Of a stretch of DNA of 64,000 nucleotides, positions 1 through 8,822 are shown piece by piece. The notes beneath the pieces are model-generated. The model worked only from the letters and a program-made list of their open reading frames with translations, was not told where the DNA came from and ran no database searches. The translations under genes and the position numbers were made by a program. The stretch's first letter is position 1; each line of letters opens with the position of its first letter. The stretch spans positions 310,001 to 374,000 of the forward strand of contig NZ_FOAZ01000006.1 of NCBI RefSeq assembly GCF_900109465.1. The letters run 5' to 3'. The stretch is from Streptacidiphilus jiangxiensis. GTDB lineage: Bacteria; Actinomycetota; Actinomycetes; Streptomycetales; Streptomycetaceae.

Positions 1-518
1 ACAGCACCGGCATGATCCGCTCCACGCTGGCGGCCGTGCCGAAGCGTCTGCCGGTCCTGTGGTCCAAGGCCGCGGTCTACGGCGTCGTCGCGTTCGCCGC
101 CACCACCGTCGCCGCCCTCGTCGCCTTCCTGCTCGGCGGCACGGCACTCGCCGGGACCTCGGCCGCGTTGTCGCTGACCGCCCACGGGGTGCTGCGCTGC
201 CTGGTCGGCGCCGGCCTCTACCTCGCCCTGGCCGGTGTCCTGGGAGTGGGCCTCGGCGCACTGCTGCGCTCCGTCGCCGGCGGCATCACCGCCCTGATCG
301 GCGGCATGATGATCCTCCCCGGGCTGGTCTCGCTGCTGCCCGCTTCGGTCGCCGGCCACATCACCCCCTATCTGCCCAGCAACGCGGCCGACGCCGTGAC
401 GACCCTGCACCACACCGCGGGTCTGCTGAGCCCCGGGGCCGGTCTCGCGGTCCTCGCGGGCTGGGCGGCGCTGGTGCTCGGCGGCGCGGCCTTCCGTCTG
501 ACCAGGACCGACGTGTGA
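1..518 (+). CDS. ABC-2 type transporter permease, C-terminal part (5' end outside window)
   Basis: The reading frame is open from the window edge, so only the last ~170 residues are visible. They form at least four hydrophobic, Ala/Leu/Val/Gly-rich membrane segments separated by short loops, as in the C-terminal half of ABC-2 permeases (inference from hydropathy and context, since no single diagnostic motif is present). The stop TGA (516-518) overlaps the proposed GTG start of the sensor kinase at 515. An ABC-2 permease followed by a NarL-type two-component system is a very common actinobacterial arrangement, in which the sensor monitors a drug or lipid handled by the exporter. The ATPase partner would lie upstream, outside the window. 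Confidence 0.7.
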   Translation, partial: STGMIRSTLAAVPKRLPVLWSKAAVYGVVAFAATTVAALVAFLLGGTALAGTSAALSLTAHGVLRCLVGAGLYLALAGVLGVGLGALLRSVAGGITALIGGMMILPGLVSLLPASVAGHITPYLPSNAADAVTTLHHTAGLLSPGAGLAVLAGWAALVLGGAAFRLTRTDV

Positions 519-1966
519 CCCTGCGCTCGTCCGACCCCGCGGCCACCCGCGACGCCCGCGACCGCCGCCCCCGCGAGCACCCGGAGCCGGACGGTCGCAC
601 GGCGCGGGGACGGCACAGAGCGCCCGACGGGGCGACCATGGACCTGATGAGCCACGCACCGCCGACCGCTCCCCCGCTCGCCCCGACGCACCCCCTGCTC
701 CACCGGCTGCTGCACTGGCAGCGCCGGCTCAGGGCCCTGGACCGGCGCCGGCCGTGGCTGCTGGACGCCGCCGTGCCGCTCCTCGTCCTGCTGCAGGGCC
801 TGCCCGAGCTGCTGGGCCACCCGGACACCGGAGGCTTCGCCACCCACAACGCGACGCCACCGCTCCCGGCCCTGTTGGCCCTGGACCTCGCCCTGGTGCT
901 GCCGCTGTGGTGGCGGCGCAGGGCGCCGGTCACCGCGTTCGCGGTGATCGCCGCGGTGGTCGTGCTCGAGTGGTCGTTCGGTGTCTGGCAGCGCGTCGAC
1001 GTCGCCCTGCTGATCGCCCTGTTCAACCTCGCCCTGCACGGCCCCCTGGGCCGCCTGCCGTGGGCCGCCGCCACGACCGCCGGCGCCTTCACCCTGGCCG
1101 CCTTCCGCTTCACCGACGACCAGAGCCCGTGGCTCAACCTCTTCTTCCTCCTGGGCACCGCGACCGCGGCGATGGCCCTGGGACTCACCTTCCGCAGCCG
1201 GCGCGCACAGCTCACCGCCCTGGAGGAGCGCGCCGCGCGCCTGGAGGTCGAACGCGACCAGCGCACCCGCCTCGCCGCCGCCGCCGAGCGCACCCGCGTC
1301 GCCCGGGAGATGCACGACATCGTCGGCCACAACCTCGCCGTCATGGTCGGCCTCGCCGACGGCGCGGCGACTCTGGCCACGACGGACCCGGCCCGCAGCG
1401 CCGAGGCGATGACGATGGTCGCGGGCACCGGGCGGCAGGCCCTGGGTGAGCTGCGGCGCGTCCTCGGCGTGCTGCGGGACGAGCCGGAGGCCCAGCTCAC
1501 GCCGCAGCCCGGTGTCGGGGACCTGGACGTGCTGCTGGAACGGGTCCGGGCGGCCGGGGCCGAGGTCACCTACCGCACCTGCGGCGAGCCCGACTCGCTC
1601 GAGCGCGGCCTCCAGCTCGCCGTGTACCGGATCGTCCAGGAAGCGCTGACCAACACCCTCAAGTACGCCGGGCCCACCGCGACCGCGTACGTGTCGCTGG
1701 ACCTCGAGGGCGGACTGGTCCTGGTGCGGGTCGAGGACACCGGTCCGCCGCCGGGCCGGCCTGCGCAGCCCCGCTCGCCGGGCGGGACCGGCGCCGGAAA
1801 GGGCCTGCTCGGCATGCGCGAGCGGGCGGCGATGTACGGCGGATCGGTCACCGCGGGGCCGCGTCCCGGGGGCGGCTGGACCGTGGAGGTCCTGCTCGAC
1901 CCGGCAGCACCCGCCACGCCGGCCGTCGGCGAACCCTCCGCCACACCACCGGGAGGACGCCTGTGA
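515..1966 (+). CDS. NarL-family sensor histidine kinase
   Basis: Membrane sensor kinase, 483 residues from the GTG at 515, which overlaps the permease stop as GTGA and has AGGA seven bases upstream. A shorter start is the ATG at 638 (442 residues); the 41 extra residues are Arg/Asp-rich and uncharacteristic, so the start is uncertain. Four or five hydrophobic segments (residues ~85-225 of the long form) form the sensor, followed by a coiled coil (LTALEERAARLEVERDQR). The HisKA_3 dimerisation motif is AREMHDIVGHN, with His ~267 as the phospho-acceptor. The C-terminal ATPase shows the N-box (EALTNTLKYA) and a G-box (GKGLLGMRERAAMYGG). It is translationally coupled to the response regulator by another GTGA overlap. 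Confidence 0.9.
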   Translation: MTLRSSDPAATRDARDRRPREHPEPDGRTARGRHRAPDGATMDLMSHAPPTAPPLAPTHPLLHRLLHWQRRLRALDRRRPWLLDAAVPLLVLLQGLPELLGHPDTGGFATHNATPPLPALLALDLALVLPLWWRRRAPVTAFAVIAAVVVLEWSFGVWQRVDVALLIALFNLALHGPLGRLPWAAATTAGAFTLAAFRFTDDQSPWLNLFFLLGTATAAMALGLTFRSRRAQLTALEERAARLEVERDQRTRLAAAAERTRVAREMHDIVGHNLAVMVGLADGAATLATTDPARSAEAMTMVAGTGRQALGELRRVLGVLRDEPEAQLTPQPGVGDLDVLLERVRAAGAEVTYRTCGEPDSLERGLQLAVYRIVQEALTNTLKYAGPTATAYVSLDLEGGLVLVRVEDTGPPPGRPAQPRSPGGTGAGKGLLGMRERAAMYGGSVTAGPRPGGGWTVEVLLDPAAPATPAVGEPSATPPGGRL

Positions 1967-2643
1967 CCACTGTGCTCATCGCGGACGACCAGCCGCTCCA
2001 GCGGATGGGCTTCCACATGCTGCTGGACGGAACTCCCGGCATGACCGTCGTCGGCGAGGCCGGGCACGGCGCCGAGGCGGTCCGGATGACCGCCGAACTG
2101 CGGCCGGACGTGGTGCTGATGGACGTCCGTATGCCGGGCATGGACGGGATCGAGGCCACCCGACGGATCGTCGGCTCCGGGGGACGGTCCCGGATCCTCA
2201 TCCTCACCACCTTCGACCTGGACGAGTACGCCTACTCCGCGCTGCGTGCCGGCGCCAGCGGCTTCCTGCTCAAGGACGCGCTGCCCGAGGAACTGCTGGC
2301 GGGCATCCGGGCGGTCTCCTCCGGGGACGCCGTCGTGGCACCGGGCCTCACCCGGCGCCTGCTCGACACCTTCGCGCACCGGCTCCCGCAGCCCGGGGGT
2401 GACACGTCGCAGGCCGAGGACCCGCGGTTGGCCTCGCTCAGCGACCGCGAGCGCGAGGTCCTGGTGGCCATCGGCCAGGGGTGGACCAACCAGGAGATCT
2501 GCGAGCGCCTGGTCCTGACGGAGTCGACGGTGAAGAAGCACGTCGGCCGCGTCCTCGCCAAGCTCGGCGCCCGCGACCGCGTCCACGCGGTGATCCTCGC
2601 CTACGACACCGGCCTGGCCCACCCCAACGAGCCGGGCGCATAG
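1963..2643 (+). CDS. NarL/LuxR-family response regulator
   Basis: DNA-binding response regulator of 226 residues, the usual family length. The receiver domain covers residues 1-120, with the acidic pair in IADDQ, the phospho-acceptor Asp54 in LMDVRMPGMDG, and the conserved Lys in LLKDA (~105). The C-terminal LuxR helix-turn-helix is at ~155-215 (LSDREREVLVAIGQG, then TNQEICERL and STVKKHVGRVLAKL). The GTG start at 1963 overlaps the kinase stop, so the two are co-translated. It presumably controls the ABC transporter just upstream. The gene is followed within 40 bp by a perfect 14-bp hairpin terminator. Confidence 0.95.
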   Translation: MTTVLIADDQPLQRMGFHMLLDGTPGMTVVGEAGHGAEAVRMTAELRPDVVLMDVRMPGMDGIEATRRIVGSGGRSRILILTTFDLDEYAYSALRAGASGFLLKDALPEELLAGIRAVSSGDAVVAPGLTRRLLDTFAHRLPQPGGDTSQAEDPRLASLSDREREVLVAIGQGWTNQEICERLVLTESTVKKHVGRVLAKLGARDRVHAVILAYDTGLAHPNEPGA

Positions 2644-2680
2644 CTCGTCGACCGTGGCGGAGCCGACCTCCGGACAGACC

Positions 2681-2714
2681 CGACGTCCCCGGCCGGTGCG
2701 GGCCGGGGACGTCG
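2681..2714. terminator. Bidirectional hairpin terminator
   Basis: Perfect 14-bp inverted repeat: CGACGTCCCCGGCC at 2681-2694, a 6-nt loop, and its exact complement at 2701-2714. It lies between the convergent response-regulator gene (stop 2643) and the secreted-protein gene (stop 2723). There is no T-tract, which is usual for streptomycete terminators. Confidence 0.85.
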
Positions 2715-2722
2715 GGGAGCGG

Positions 2723-4057
2723 TCAGCCCGCGGTCGGCGGGGTCAGCAGATCCGCGAGCGTCTTCTCGTTGCCGTAGGCGAACGGCCTGACCTGACCGTG
2801 ACTGTCGACGGTGACGATGGCCAGGTCGTAGGTCATCGGCGTGGTCCCCGGCGCCGGCGGCGGGGTGGGGATCTGGTAGTCGCCCTTGATCGCACAGATG
2901 GCGACCGGGCCGGCGGCGTCGGTCTGGCCGGCGTTGAGCGACTTGCCGTCCCTGGCCAGGTGGTGCGACTTCCAGCCGGTGACCGCCGTGGCGGAGCGTC
3001 CGTAGGCGCTCACGACGGTGCCCGCGACGCCGTAGCGCTCGGTCTCGGTCTTGGCCACCTTGGTGCAGTCGTCGGTCAACTGGGCGGAGGTCATGCCGTC
3101 GCGGGCATCCGCTCGTCCCGTCATCGGGATCGGCCTCGCGGCGGCCGCGGATGCGGCCGCGGATGCGAAGGCGGATGCGGTCGAACCCGTCACGGACCGG
3201 GCCGCCGCAGCCTGGGCGGCCGCGGCCGAGGAGAAGCCGCAGCCGGAGCCCTCTCCTCCCCACCACTCGGTGTCCGAACTCCACACCCCGCACATCCAGG
3301 GGTCGACCGAGGATCCCTGCCGGCCGCTGATGTTGACGTTCTGGGCGTTGCCGTTGACGTACTGGATGTTGAAGTACGGCTGGCCGGTCGTGCTCGCTCC
3401 CGGGTCCCAGCTCTCGAGGCCGAACTGCACGCTCGTCCCGGTCGTCGTCCCCCAGTTGGGCGTGGTGCCCATGGTGGTGTTGTCGACCTGGTAGTACCAC
3501 GTGTTTCCGGCGCGGAAAATGCTGAACCGGTGCTGGGAGTTGGGCCCTATGTAGCTCTGGTCGTGGACGCCCAGCGGGTACCAGTTCCCGTTCAGGGCAT
3601 AGCCCCAGTACCAGAAGTTCTCGTAATTGCAGCGGTGGCCGGTGCCTATCTCCTCCCAGTCGAGGCCCTGCTGACCGGCCAGCGTGATCCACTGCGACTG
3701 GTAGGCGATGCCGCCGCCGCCCGGGAACGACCACTCGGTCGTCCCGGGATTGATGGTCGGGGTGGCGGAGCAGTTGCTCCCCGCCGCGATGCCGGAGATG
3801 TTGATGTCCGATCGGGTGACACCCAGGCCCCAGTACGGGCCGTGCGTGTTGTCCCAGCCGATGGCGTAGCAGTGGAACTGACCCCCACTGGGGTAGCAGC
3901 TGGAGTTGGGCGCCGAGGGCGTCGGCGAGACGGGCTTGGCACTGGCCTGCGCGCTTCCCCCGACGAACAGCGACCCGGCGGCCAGCGCGATGCCGACCGC
4001 GAAGGCGGCGGCGCGCGGCCTGGCTCCCCGGCCCCATGAACCCCTCGTGTTCCCCAT
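2723..4057 (-). CDS. Secreted protein of unknown function with Trp/Tyr-rich N-domain and Ala-rich linker
   Basis: Exported protein of 444 residues starting at the ATG at 4057, eight bases after AGGAGAA. A signal peptide (GRGARPRAAAFAVGIALAAG, Ala-x-Ala cleavage near QASA, ~residue 40) precedes an aromatic- and Asn/Gly-rich domain (~50-270) with Cys pairs. It resembles secreted beta-sandwich or carbohydrate-active modules, but I do not recognise the family. An Ala/Ser linker (~285-325) contains repeated Ala-Asp-Ala-type DNA units (gcggatgcggcc around 3150-3180). A C-terminal domain (~335-440) carries two further Cys (TDDCTKV, VAICAIKG) that could form a disulphide. A candidate promoter lies at 4145-4174. 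The gene stands alone. Confidence 0.8.
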   Translation of the reverse strand: MGNTRGSWGRGARPRAAAFAVGIALAAGSLFVGGSAQASAKPVSPTPSAPNSSCYPSGGQFHCYAIGWDNTHGPYWGLGVTRSDINISGIAAGSNCSATPTINPGTTEWSFPGGGGIAYQSQWITLAGQQGLDWEEIGTGHRCNYENFWYWGYALNGNWYPLGVHDQSYIGPNSQHRFSIFRAGNTWYYQVDNTTMGTTPNWGTTTGTSVQFGLESWDPGASTTGQPYFNIQYVNGNAQNVNISGRQGSSVDPWMCGVWSSDTEWWGGEGSGCGFSSAAAAQAAAARSVTGSTASAFASAAASAAAARPIPMTGRADARDGMTSAQLTDDCTKVAKTETERYGVAGTVVSAYGRSATAVTGWKSHHLARDGKSLNAGQTDAAGPVAICAIKGDYQIPTPPPAPGTTPMTYDLAIVTVDSHGQVRPFAYGNEKTLADLLTPPTAG

Positions 4058-4144
4058 GACGTTCTCCTGTTCGGACCATGATGGGCGGACACTCACCCAT
4101 CCCCCGGAAGTCCGAGCCCCCGAGAGTGACGGCGCGGAGTACGG

Positions 4145-4174
4145 ATACTGGCCAACTCTGCGCGGACACGTCAA
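4145..4174 (-). promoter_or_regulatory. Candidate sigma-70-type promoter of the secreted-protein gene
   Basis: On the minus strand TTGACG (4174-4169) is followed after 18 bp by CAGTAT (4150-4145). The predicted transcription start is ~85 bp upstream of the ATG at 4057. The -35 is good and the -10 mediocre. The rest of the 293-bp gap (4058-4350) shows no gene. Confidence 0.4.
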
Positions 4175-4350
4175 GACACGTGGAACGATTATTTGTGGGC
4201 GATTCATCGGCCACGCCGATGTCGAGCGACTGGCGAGCGCGGGCGAGGATGACGCGACCGGACATACAGTTCGTGGATCCCCGAAGGGATTTGATGAAGC
4301 CTCAGGCCGACCCGGGACGCCGTTTCATATGCTCGGCCCGCCGGCTCGGC

Positions 4351-5700
4351 TCACAGGCCCACGTCGCGGCTGCGGACGTCCGCCAGGGACTCCCGGCGGA
4401 CCAGCAGGCGGGCCGTGCCGCCCGTGACGGCGACCACCGGGGGCCTGCCGACGAGGTTGTACCCGGAGGCCATCGAGAGGTGGTAGGCGCCCGAGGCGGG
4501 GACGGCCAGCAGGTCGCCGGGGCGGATGTCCGCCGGGAGCTCCACCCCCGCCGCCAGGACGTCCCCCGCCTCGCAGTGGCGGCCCACGACCTGCACCGGG
4601 CTCAGCTCCGCGCTCGCGGCCCGGCCGACCAGGCGCGGGGCATAGCGGACGCCGTACAGCGCGGGCCGCGGGTTGTCGCTCATGCCCCCGTCCACGGCGA
4701 CGAAGGTCTGCCGGCCGTTCTGCTTGACCGAGAGGACCCGATAGAGCGCGACGCCCGCCGGGCCGGCGATCGCCCGGCCCGGCTCCAGCAACAGCCGAGG
4801 CTCCGGGAGGTCGACCGTGGCGCACGCGGACCGCAGCTCCGCACGGACGCGGGAGGCCAGCGCGCGCACGTCGAGAGCGTCCTCGCCGGGGCGGTAGGCG
4901 ATGGCGTGGCCGCCGCCGAGGTCCAGCTCGGGCAGGACCGCGCCGTGGGCCTGCCGCGTCCCGTGCATCAGCGCGACCATCCGCCGCACCGCCAGCAGGT
5001 ACGGCTTCACGCTGCTGATCTGCGAGCCGAGATGGCAGTGCAGGCCGACCAGCTCCAGCCGGGGCTGCTCCAACACGCGGGCGATCGCCAACTGCGCGGT
5101 ACCGTCGGTGCTGGAGAGGCCGAACTTCTGGTCGGCGGTCCCGGTGCGCACGGCCGGGTGAGCGCCGGCGGCGATGCCGGGGGCGATCCGCAGCAGCACG
5201 CGCTGGCGGGCGCCGTAGGGCACCAGCGCGGCGATGCGGGCGATCTCGGCCGTGGAATCGATGACGATCCGGCCGACGCCGAGACGCAACGCAGCCTCCA
5301 GCTCGTCGGGGCTCTTGGCGTTGCCGTGCAGGATCATGCGCTCGGCGGGGAAGCCGGTCGTCACCGCGAGCTCCAACTCGCCGCGCGAGCAGACGTCCAG
5401 GCCGAGACCCTCCTCCTCGACCCAGTGCGCCATCGCCCGGCACAGGAACGCCTTGGCGGCGTAGTGGATCTCCGCCTCCGCGAAGGCCTCCCGGTAGAGG
5501 CGGCAGCGGGCCCGCACCTCGTCCTCGTCGACGAGGTAGACGGGGGTGCCGAAGCGCTCGGCGACCTCGGCGAGGGGAACGCCGCCGACGGAGAGGTCCC
5601 CGTGGGCCGTCGGCCGGGTGGAGCCGGGCCAGACCGGGAGCCAGGGCAGGTCCGCGTCGCCGGTCCCGCGGCTCCTGGGCAGCGGCAGTGTGGTTGTCAT
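4351..5700 (-). CDS. lysA: Diaminopimelate decarboxylase-like PLP enzyme
   Basis: Fold-type III PLP decarboxylase of 449 residues. In LysA the reaction is meso-diaminopimelate to L-lysine plus CO2. The PLP lysine is Lys83 in HYAAKAFLC. The glycine-rich phosphate loop is LDLGGGHAIAY, the HCHLGSQ motif binds the cofactor, EPGRAI is present, and the active-site Cys contributed across the dimer is in GRHCEAGD. N-terminal residues 1-30 are extra and Pro-rich. Ten bases separate it from the upstream small gene, so the two form an operon. Actinomycetes often carry a second lysA-like paralogue besides the one beside argS/thrA, and this isolated copy could be that paralogue with a different amino-acid substrate. 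Membership of the family is clear; substrate is inferred. Confidence 0.88.
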   Translation of the reverse strand: MTTTLPLPRSRGTGDADLPWLPVWPGSTRPTAHGDLSVGGVPLAEVAERFGTPVYLVDEDEVRARCRLYREAFAEAEIHYAAKAFLCRAMAHWVEEEGLGLDVCSRGELELAVTTGFPAERMILHGNAKSPDELEAALRLGVGRIVIDSTAEIARIAALVPYGARQRVLLRIAPGIAAGAHPAVRTGTADQKFGLSSTDGTAQLAIARVLEQPRLELVGLHCHLGSQISSVKPYLLAVRRMVALMHGTRQAHGAVLPELDLGGGHAIAYRPGEDALDVRALASRVRAELRSACATVDLPEPRLLLEPGRAIAGPAGVALYRVLSVKQNGRQTFVAVDGGMSDNPRPALYGVRYAPRLVGRAASAELSPVQVVGRHCEAGDVLAAGVELPADIRPGDLLAVPASGAYHLSMASGYNLVGRPPVVAVTGGTARLLVRRESLADVRSRDVGL

Positions 5701-5710
5701 CGAAGCCCCC

Positions 5711-6085
5711 TCAGGCGACGCGCGGACGGGCGGCGAGGCGGGCCGGGGTCCGGGGCACGCGCCAGTGGTCCGGCTCCTCCAGCGCGGGGGCGGGCGCGGC
5801 GACCAACTGCGGGTCTACCGTCAGGGTCGCGATGCCGAGGGCGCCGGCCAGGTTCCGGAGGGCGGGTTCCGCGAGGGTGATGCTTCGCTGGTCGGGCCCG
5901 AGCACGGCGGACAGGTGCGTCGCACTCGTGAACGCGACGGCCGTGCGGGCGCCGAGCGGTGTGCGGAACAGGCGGAGCACGTCGCCTCCGGGGCCCGGCC
6001 GGACCGGAACCAGCAGCAGCCCGGCGGGGACGGATTCCTCGGGTTCCGGGTCGTCTCCGTACAGGTACCGAGCCATCGTCAGCAC
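5711..6085 (-). CDS. Small SseB-like / SAV_915-type protein
   Basis: A 124-residue protein starting at the GTG at 6085, with AAGGA four bases before it. An in-frame ATG at 6076 is the alternative. The sequence has the pattern of SseB N-terminal-like domains (VLRLFRTPLGARTAVAFTS, then a DQRSITLAEPALRNLAGALGI segment), a fold found in small streptomycete proteins of unknown function. It has no Cys, signal or membrane segment, so it is cytosolic. It precedes lysA by 10 bp and is probably co-transcribed with it. The motif GGGAATAGC lies ~75 bp upstream (6156-6164, minus strand) and recurs upstream of the fdhF-like gene. The remainder of 6086-6365 contains no convincing gene. Confidence 0.75.
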   Translation of the reverse strand: MLTMARYLYGDDPEPEESVPAGLLLVPVRPGPGGDVLRLFRTPLGARTAVAFTSATHLSAVLGPDQRSITLAEPALRNLAGALGIATLTVDPQLVAAPAPALEEPDHWRVPRTPARLAARPRVA

Positions 6086-6365
6086 CCCTTCCTTTCCGAC
6101 GGGAGAAGTCGTCTGCGACCGGCCCGCCGGGGCGCGCCGATCCGTCGCCTCAGACGCTATTCCCGCTGTTCCGGCAGGGGTGAGCGGCCCTGATGCGTTC
6201 CTGACGCGACGGGCGGGAATGTTGTCGCAGCAGTGGCGGCTGCGTGGCGGCCGTCACACCGTGATCGTCGTCAGGCCCGTCAAGCCGTCGTGGCCGCGAC
6301 CGCGGAGAATCCGCCGGAGGCTGAGCCCGACGTCCATGCCGACTGCCGCATCGCCGCCCGGTTCC

Positions 6366-8660
6366 TCATGGAGGACCTGAGCGGGTCACCGTCACCTTGA
6401 GGTGCTTCATGAGGGGCTGGTCGCTCTGGGTGCTGTGGTCGCCGATGGCGCACAGGACGTTCATCTCGGGCATGTAGCCGGCCGCGCAGCCCTGAGGGAT
6501 GTCGTAGGGGATGGCCAGGTATCCGGTGAGGGAGCGGGTGGAGCCGTCGCGGGCGGTGGCGGTGATGTCGACGGGGGTGAACTCGGTCAGGCCGCGATCG
6601 CGCATGTCGTCGGCGTTCATGAAGATCAGCGTGCGCAGGTTCCGCACACCCCGGTAGCGGTCGTTGTCGGAGTAGATGGTGGTGTTCCACTGGTCGTGGC
6701 TGCGCATCGTCCCGAGTGCGAGTGTGCCCGCGGCGGGCACGACGTCGGGCAGCGGCGCGGCGGAGAACTCGGCCCTGCCCGAGGGGGTGAGGAAGACCAG
6801 CTCGCGGGCGGGCTGCTTGATGCGGAAGCCGAGCGGTAGGCGCACCCGCCGGTTGAAGTCCTCGAAGCCGTCCAGCACCTCGGCCATGGTGTCGCGAATG
6901 CGATCGTAGTCCTCGACGTACCACTGCCACGGCGTGCGGCTGTCCGGCAGTGCGGCCCGCGCCATGCCCGCCACGATGGCCGGCTCGGACAGCAGCCGCG
7001 GGGAGGCCGGGCGCTTCATGCCGCGCGAGAGGTGGACCATGCTCATCGAGTCCTCGACGGAGGTGCTCTGCTCGCCCCCGCGCTGGTGGTCCTTCTCCGT
7101 CCGGCCCAGGCACGGCAGGATCAGCGCCCGGCGCCCGTGGACGAGATGACTGCGGTTCAGTTTGGTGCTGACCTGCACGGTCAGCTCGCACCGGCGCAGC
7201 CCCTCGTGGGTGTAGGGGGTGTCCGGCGCGGCGAGCGCGAAGTTGCCGCCCATCGCGACGAAGACCTTCAGTTCGTCCCGGTGCATGGCCTCGATCGTCG
7301 CCACGGTGTCCTTGCCGTGGGCGCGCGGGGAGACGATGCCGCAGACCTGGTCGAGCCGGTCCAGGAACCCGGTGGCGGGCCGGTGGTCGATGCCGCAGGT
7401 GCGGTTGCCCTGAACGTTGCTGTGCCCGCGGACCGGGGAGGGGCCGGCCCCCTCCCGGCCCAGGTTGCCACGGAGCAGCAGCAGGTTGACGATCTCGCGC
7501 ACGGTGTCGACGCCGTGCTCGTGCTGGGTGACGCCGAGGCACCAACTGACGATGCTGCGGTCGGCGTCCCGGTAGACACGCGCAGCCTTGAGGATCTCCG
7601 CACGGGCGACACCGCTCTGACGCTCGATCTCCTCCCAGCTCGCGTCCTCACAGACCTTGCGGTACTCCTCGAATCCGCTGGTGTGGCGATCGATGAAGAC
7701 GTGGTCCAGTGCCTTCGGGTCGTGCCGTGCCTGCTCCAGGACCGCCTTGGCCATGCCGCGCAGCAACGCCATGTCGCCGCCGATCCGGGGCTGGATGTTC
7801 AGGGTGCTGGTCCGGGTCGACTTGTTCAGGGCCATGTCGACGAAGTCGTGGGGAATGATCGTGCGACGGGCGGCCGCCTCCACCAGCGGGTTGATGTGGA
7901 CGATCTGCGCGCCGCGCCGGTGCGCCATCGCCAGGGCCGTCAGCATGCGCGGAGCGTTGGAGGCGGCGTTGACGCCCAGGACGAACAGGGCGTCCGTGGT
8001 CTCCCAGTCCTTGAGGTCGACGGTGCCCTTTCCGGTGCCGAGCGCGGCCTGCAGGGCGCGGCCGCTGGCCTCGTGGCACATGTTGGAGCAGTCGGGCAGG
8101 TTGTTGGTGCCCAGTTCACGGGCCATCAGCTGGTACAGGAAGGTCGCCTCGTTCCCGAGGCGGCCGGAGGTGTAGAACGCGGCGTGGTTCGGGTCGTCCA
8201 GGCCGCGCAGGGTGCTGCCGACGAGCTCGAACGCGTCCTGCCAGCTGATCGGCACGTAGTGGTCGGTGACCGGGTCGTAGACCATGGGCTCGGTCAGCCG
8301 CCCCTGGTCTTCCAGGGCGAAGTCGCTCCACCCGGACAGCTCGCTCACCGAGTGCGCGGCGAAGAACGCGCGGTCCACGCGCTTGCGTGTCATCTCCCAG
8401 GTGACGTGCTTGATGCCGTTCTCGCACAGGTCGAGCCTGAGGCCCTTGATGTCGTCGGGCCAGGCACAGCCGGGACAGTCGAAGCCGCCGTCCTCGTGGT
8501 TCATCTTCATGATCGCGCGCGGCCCGTCGACGTACTCGCCCTCGCGCACCAGGAAGCCCGTGACGCTCTTCGCAGCACCCCACCCGGCCGCCGGATGACG
8601 GTACGGCTGGTACTGCGGCGGCTCCGCCTTCGGCTCCTCGGAACTGGTCACGACCATCAC
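6366..8660 (-). CDS. FdhF/YdeP-family molybdopterin oxidoreductase
   Basis: Cytosolic bis-molybdopterin-guanine-dinucleotide oxidoreductase of 764 residues, matching the YdeP-type family. The N-terminal signature GFDCPGCAWPD (~59-69) and the active-site region NLPDCSNMCHEASG (~185-198) are typical of FdhF/YdeP proteins. There is no selenocysteine; the DCSNMCHE segment is read through normally. Further conserved segments are GTGKGTVDLKDWE, RGHSNVQGNRTCGI and the C-terminal cofactor-binding region with MNADDMRDRGL. It has no Tat signal. The physiological substrate of this family is unsettled; E. coli YdeP is linked to acid resistance. It is a single gene in a stress-flavoured neighbourhood, with the Na+/H+ antiporter divergent. 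Confidence 0.92.
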   Translation of the reverse strand: MMVVTSSEEPKAEPPQYQPYRHPAAGWGAAKSVTGFLVREGEYVDGPRAIMKMNHEDGGFDCPGCAWPDDIKGLRLDLCENGIKHVTWEMTRKRVDRAFFAAHSVSELSGWSDFALEDQGRLTEPMVYDPVTDHYVPISWQDAFELVGSTLRGLDDPNHAAFYTSGRLGNEATFLYQLMARELGTNNLPDCSNMCHEASGRALQAALGTGKGTVDLKDWETTDALFVLGVNAASNAPRMLTALAMAHRRGAQIVHINPLVEAAARRTIIPHDFVDMALNKSTRTSTLNIQPRIGGDMALLRGMAKAVLEQARHDPKALDHVFIDRHTSGFEEYRKVCEDASWEEIERQSGVARAEILKAARVYRDADRSIVSWCLGVTQHEHGVDTVREIVNLLLLRGNLGREGAGPSPVRGHSNVQGNRTCGIDHRPATGFLDRLDQVCGIVSPRAHGKDTVATIEAMHRDELKVFVAMGGNFALAAPDTPYTHEGLRRCELTVQVSTKLNRSHLVHGRRALILPCLGRTEKDHQRGGEQSTSVEDSMSMVHLSRGMKRPASPRLLSEPAIVAGMARAALPDSRTPWQWYVEDYDRIRDTMAEVLDGFEDFNRRVRLPLGFRIKQPARELVFLTPSGRAEFSAAPLPDVVPAAGTLALGTMRSHDQWNTTIYSDNDRYRGVRNLRTLIFMNADDMRDRGLTEFTPVDITATARDGSTRSLTGYLAIPYDIPQGCAAGYMPEMNVLCAIGDHSTQSDQPLMKHLKVTVTRSGPP

Positions 8661-8716
8661 CTTCCGCGCTTAAGGTCCGGCGTCGGCTCCTGCAGGCTGC
8701 GTCGTTCTGACGCCAG

Positions 8717-8725
8717 GCTATTCCC
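8717..8725 (-). promoter_or_regulatory. GGGAATAGC box upstream of the fdhF-like gene
   Basis: The minus strand reads GGGAATAGC 57 bp before the fdhF-like start; the identical 9-mer lies at 6156-6164 before the SseB-like/lysA operon. It resembles the GGGWAY -10 element of SigB-type promoters in streptomycetes, but no convincing GTTT -35 was found. This is a weak call resting on recurrence. Confidence 0.25.
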
Positions 8726-8822
8726 GTTGATCACCGGCAGCCACACGCCCGGAGGCGACTGCGTTTGCGTCGGTCCGTCACCGGGGTTTGAGTGGTGCTG
8801 GACGCGAGTCGAAGGAGGGACC

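Noticed and set aside
59..514. Upstream extension of the sensor kinase frame to position 59
   Set aside because: It overlaps the permease gene in another frame and is Arg/Pro-rich shadow sequence; the GTGA-coupled GTG at 515 (or ATG at 638) is far better.
6263..6402. Plus-strand frame reading ...AATAENPPEAEPDVHADC...
   Set aside because: It looks protein-like over ~30 residues but has no start or ribosome site and runs into the fdhF-like gene; could be a remnant, not supportable.
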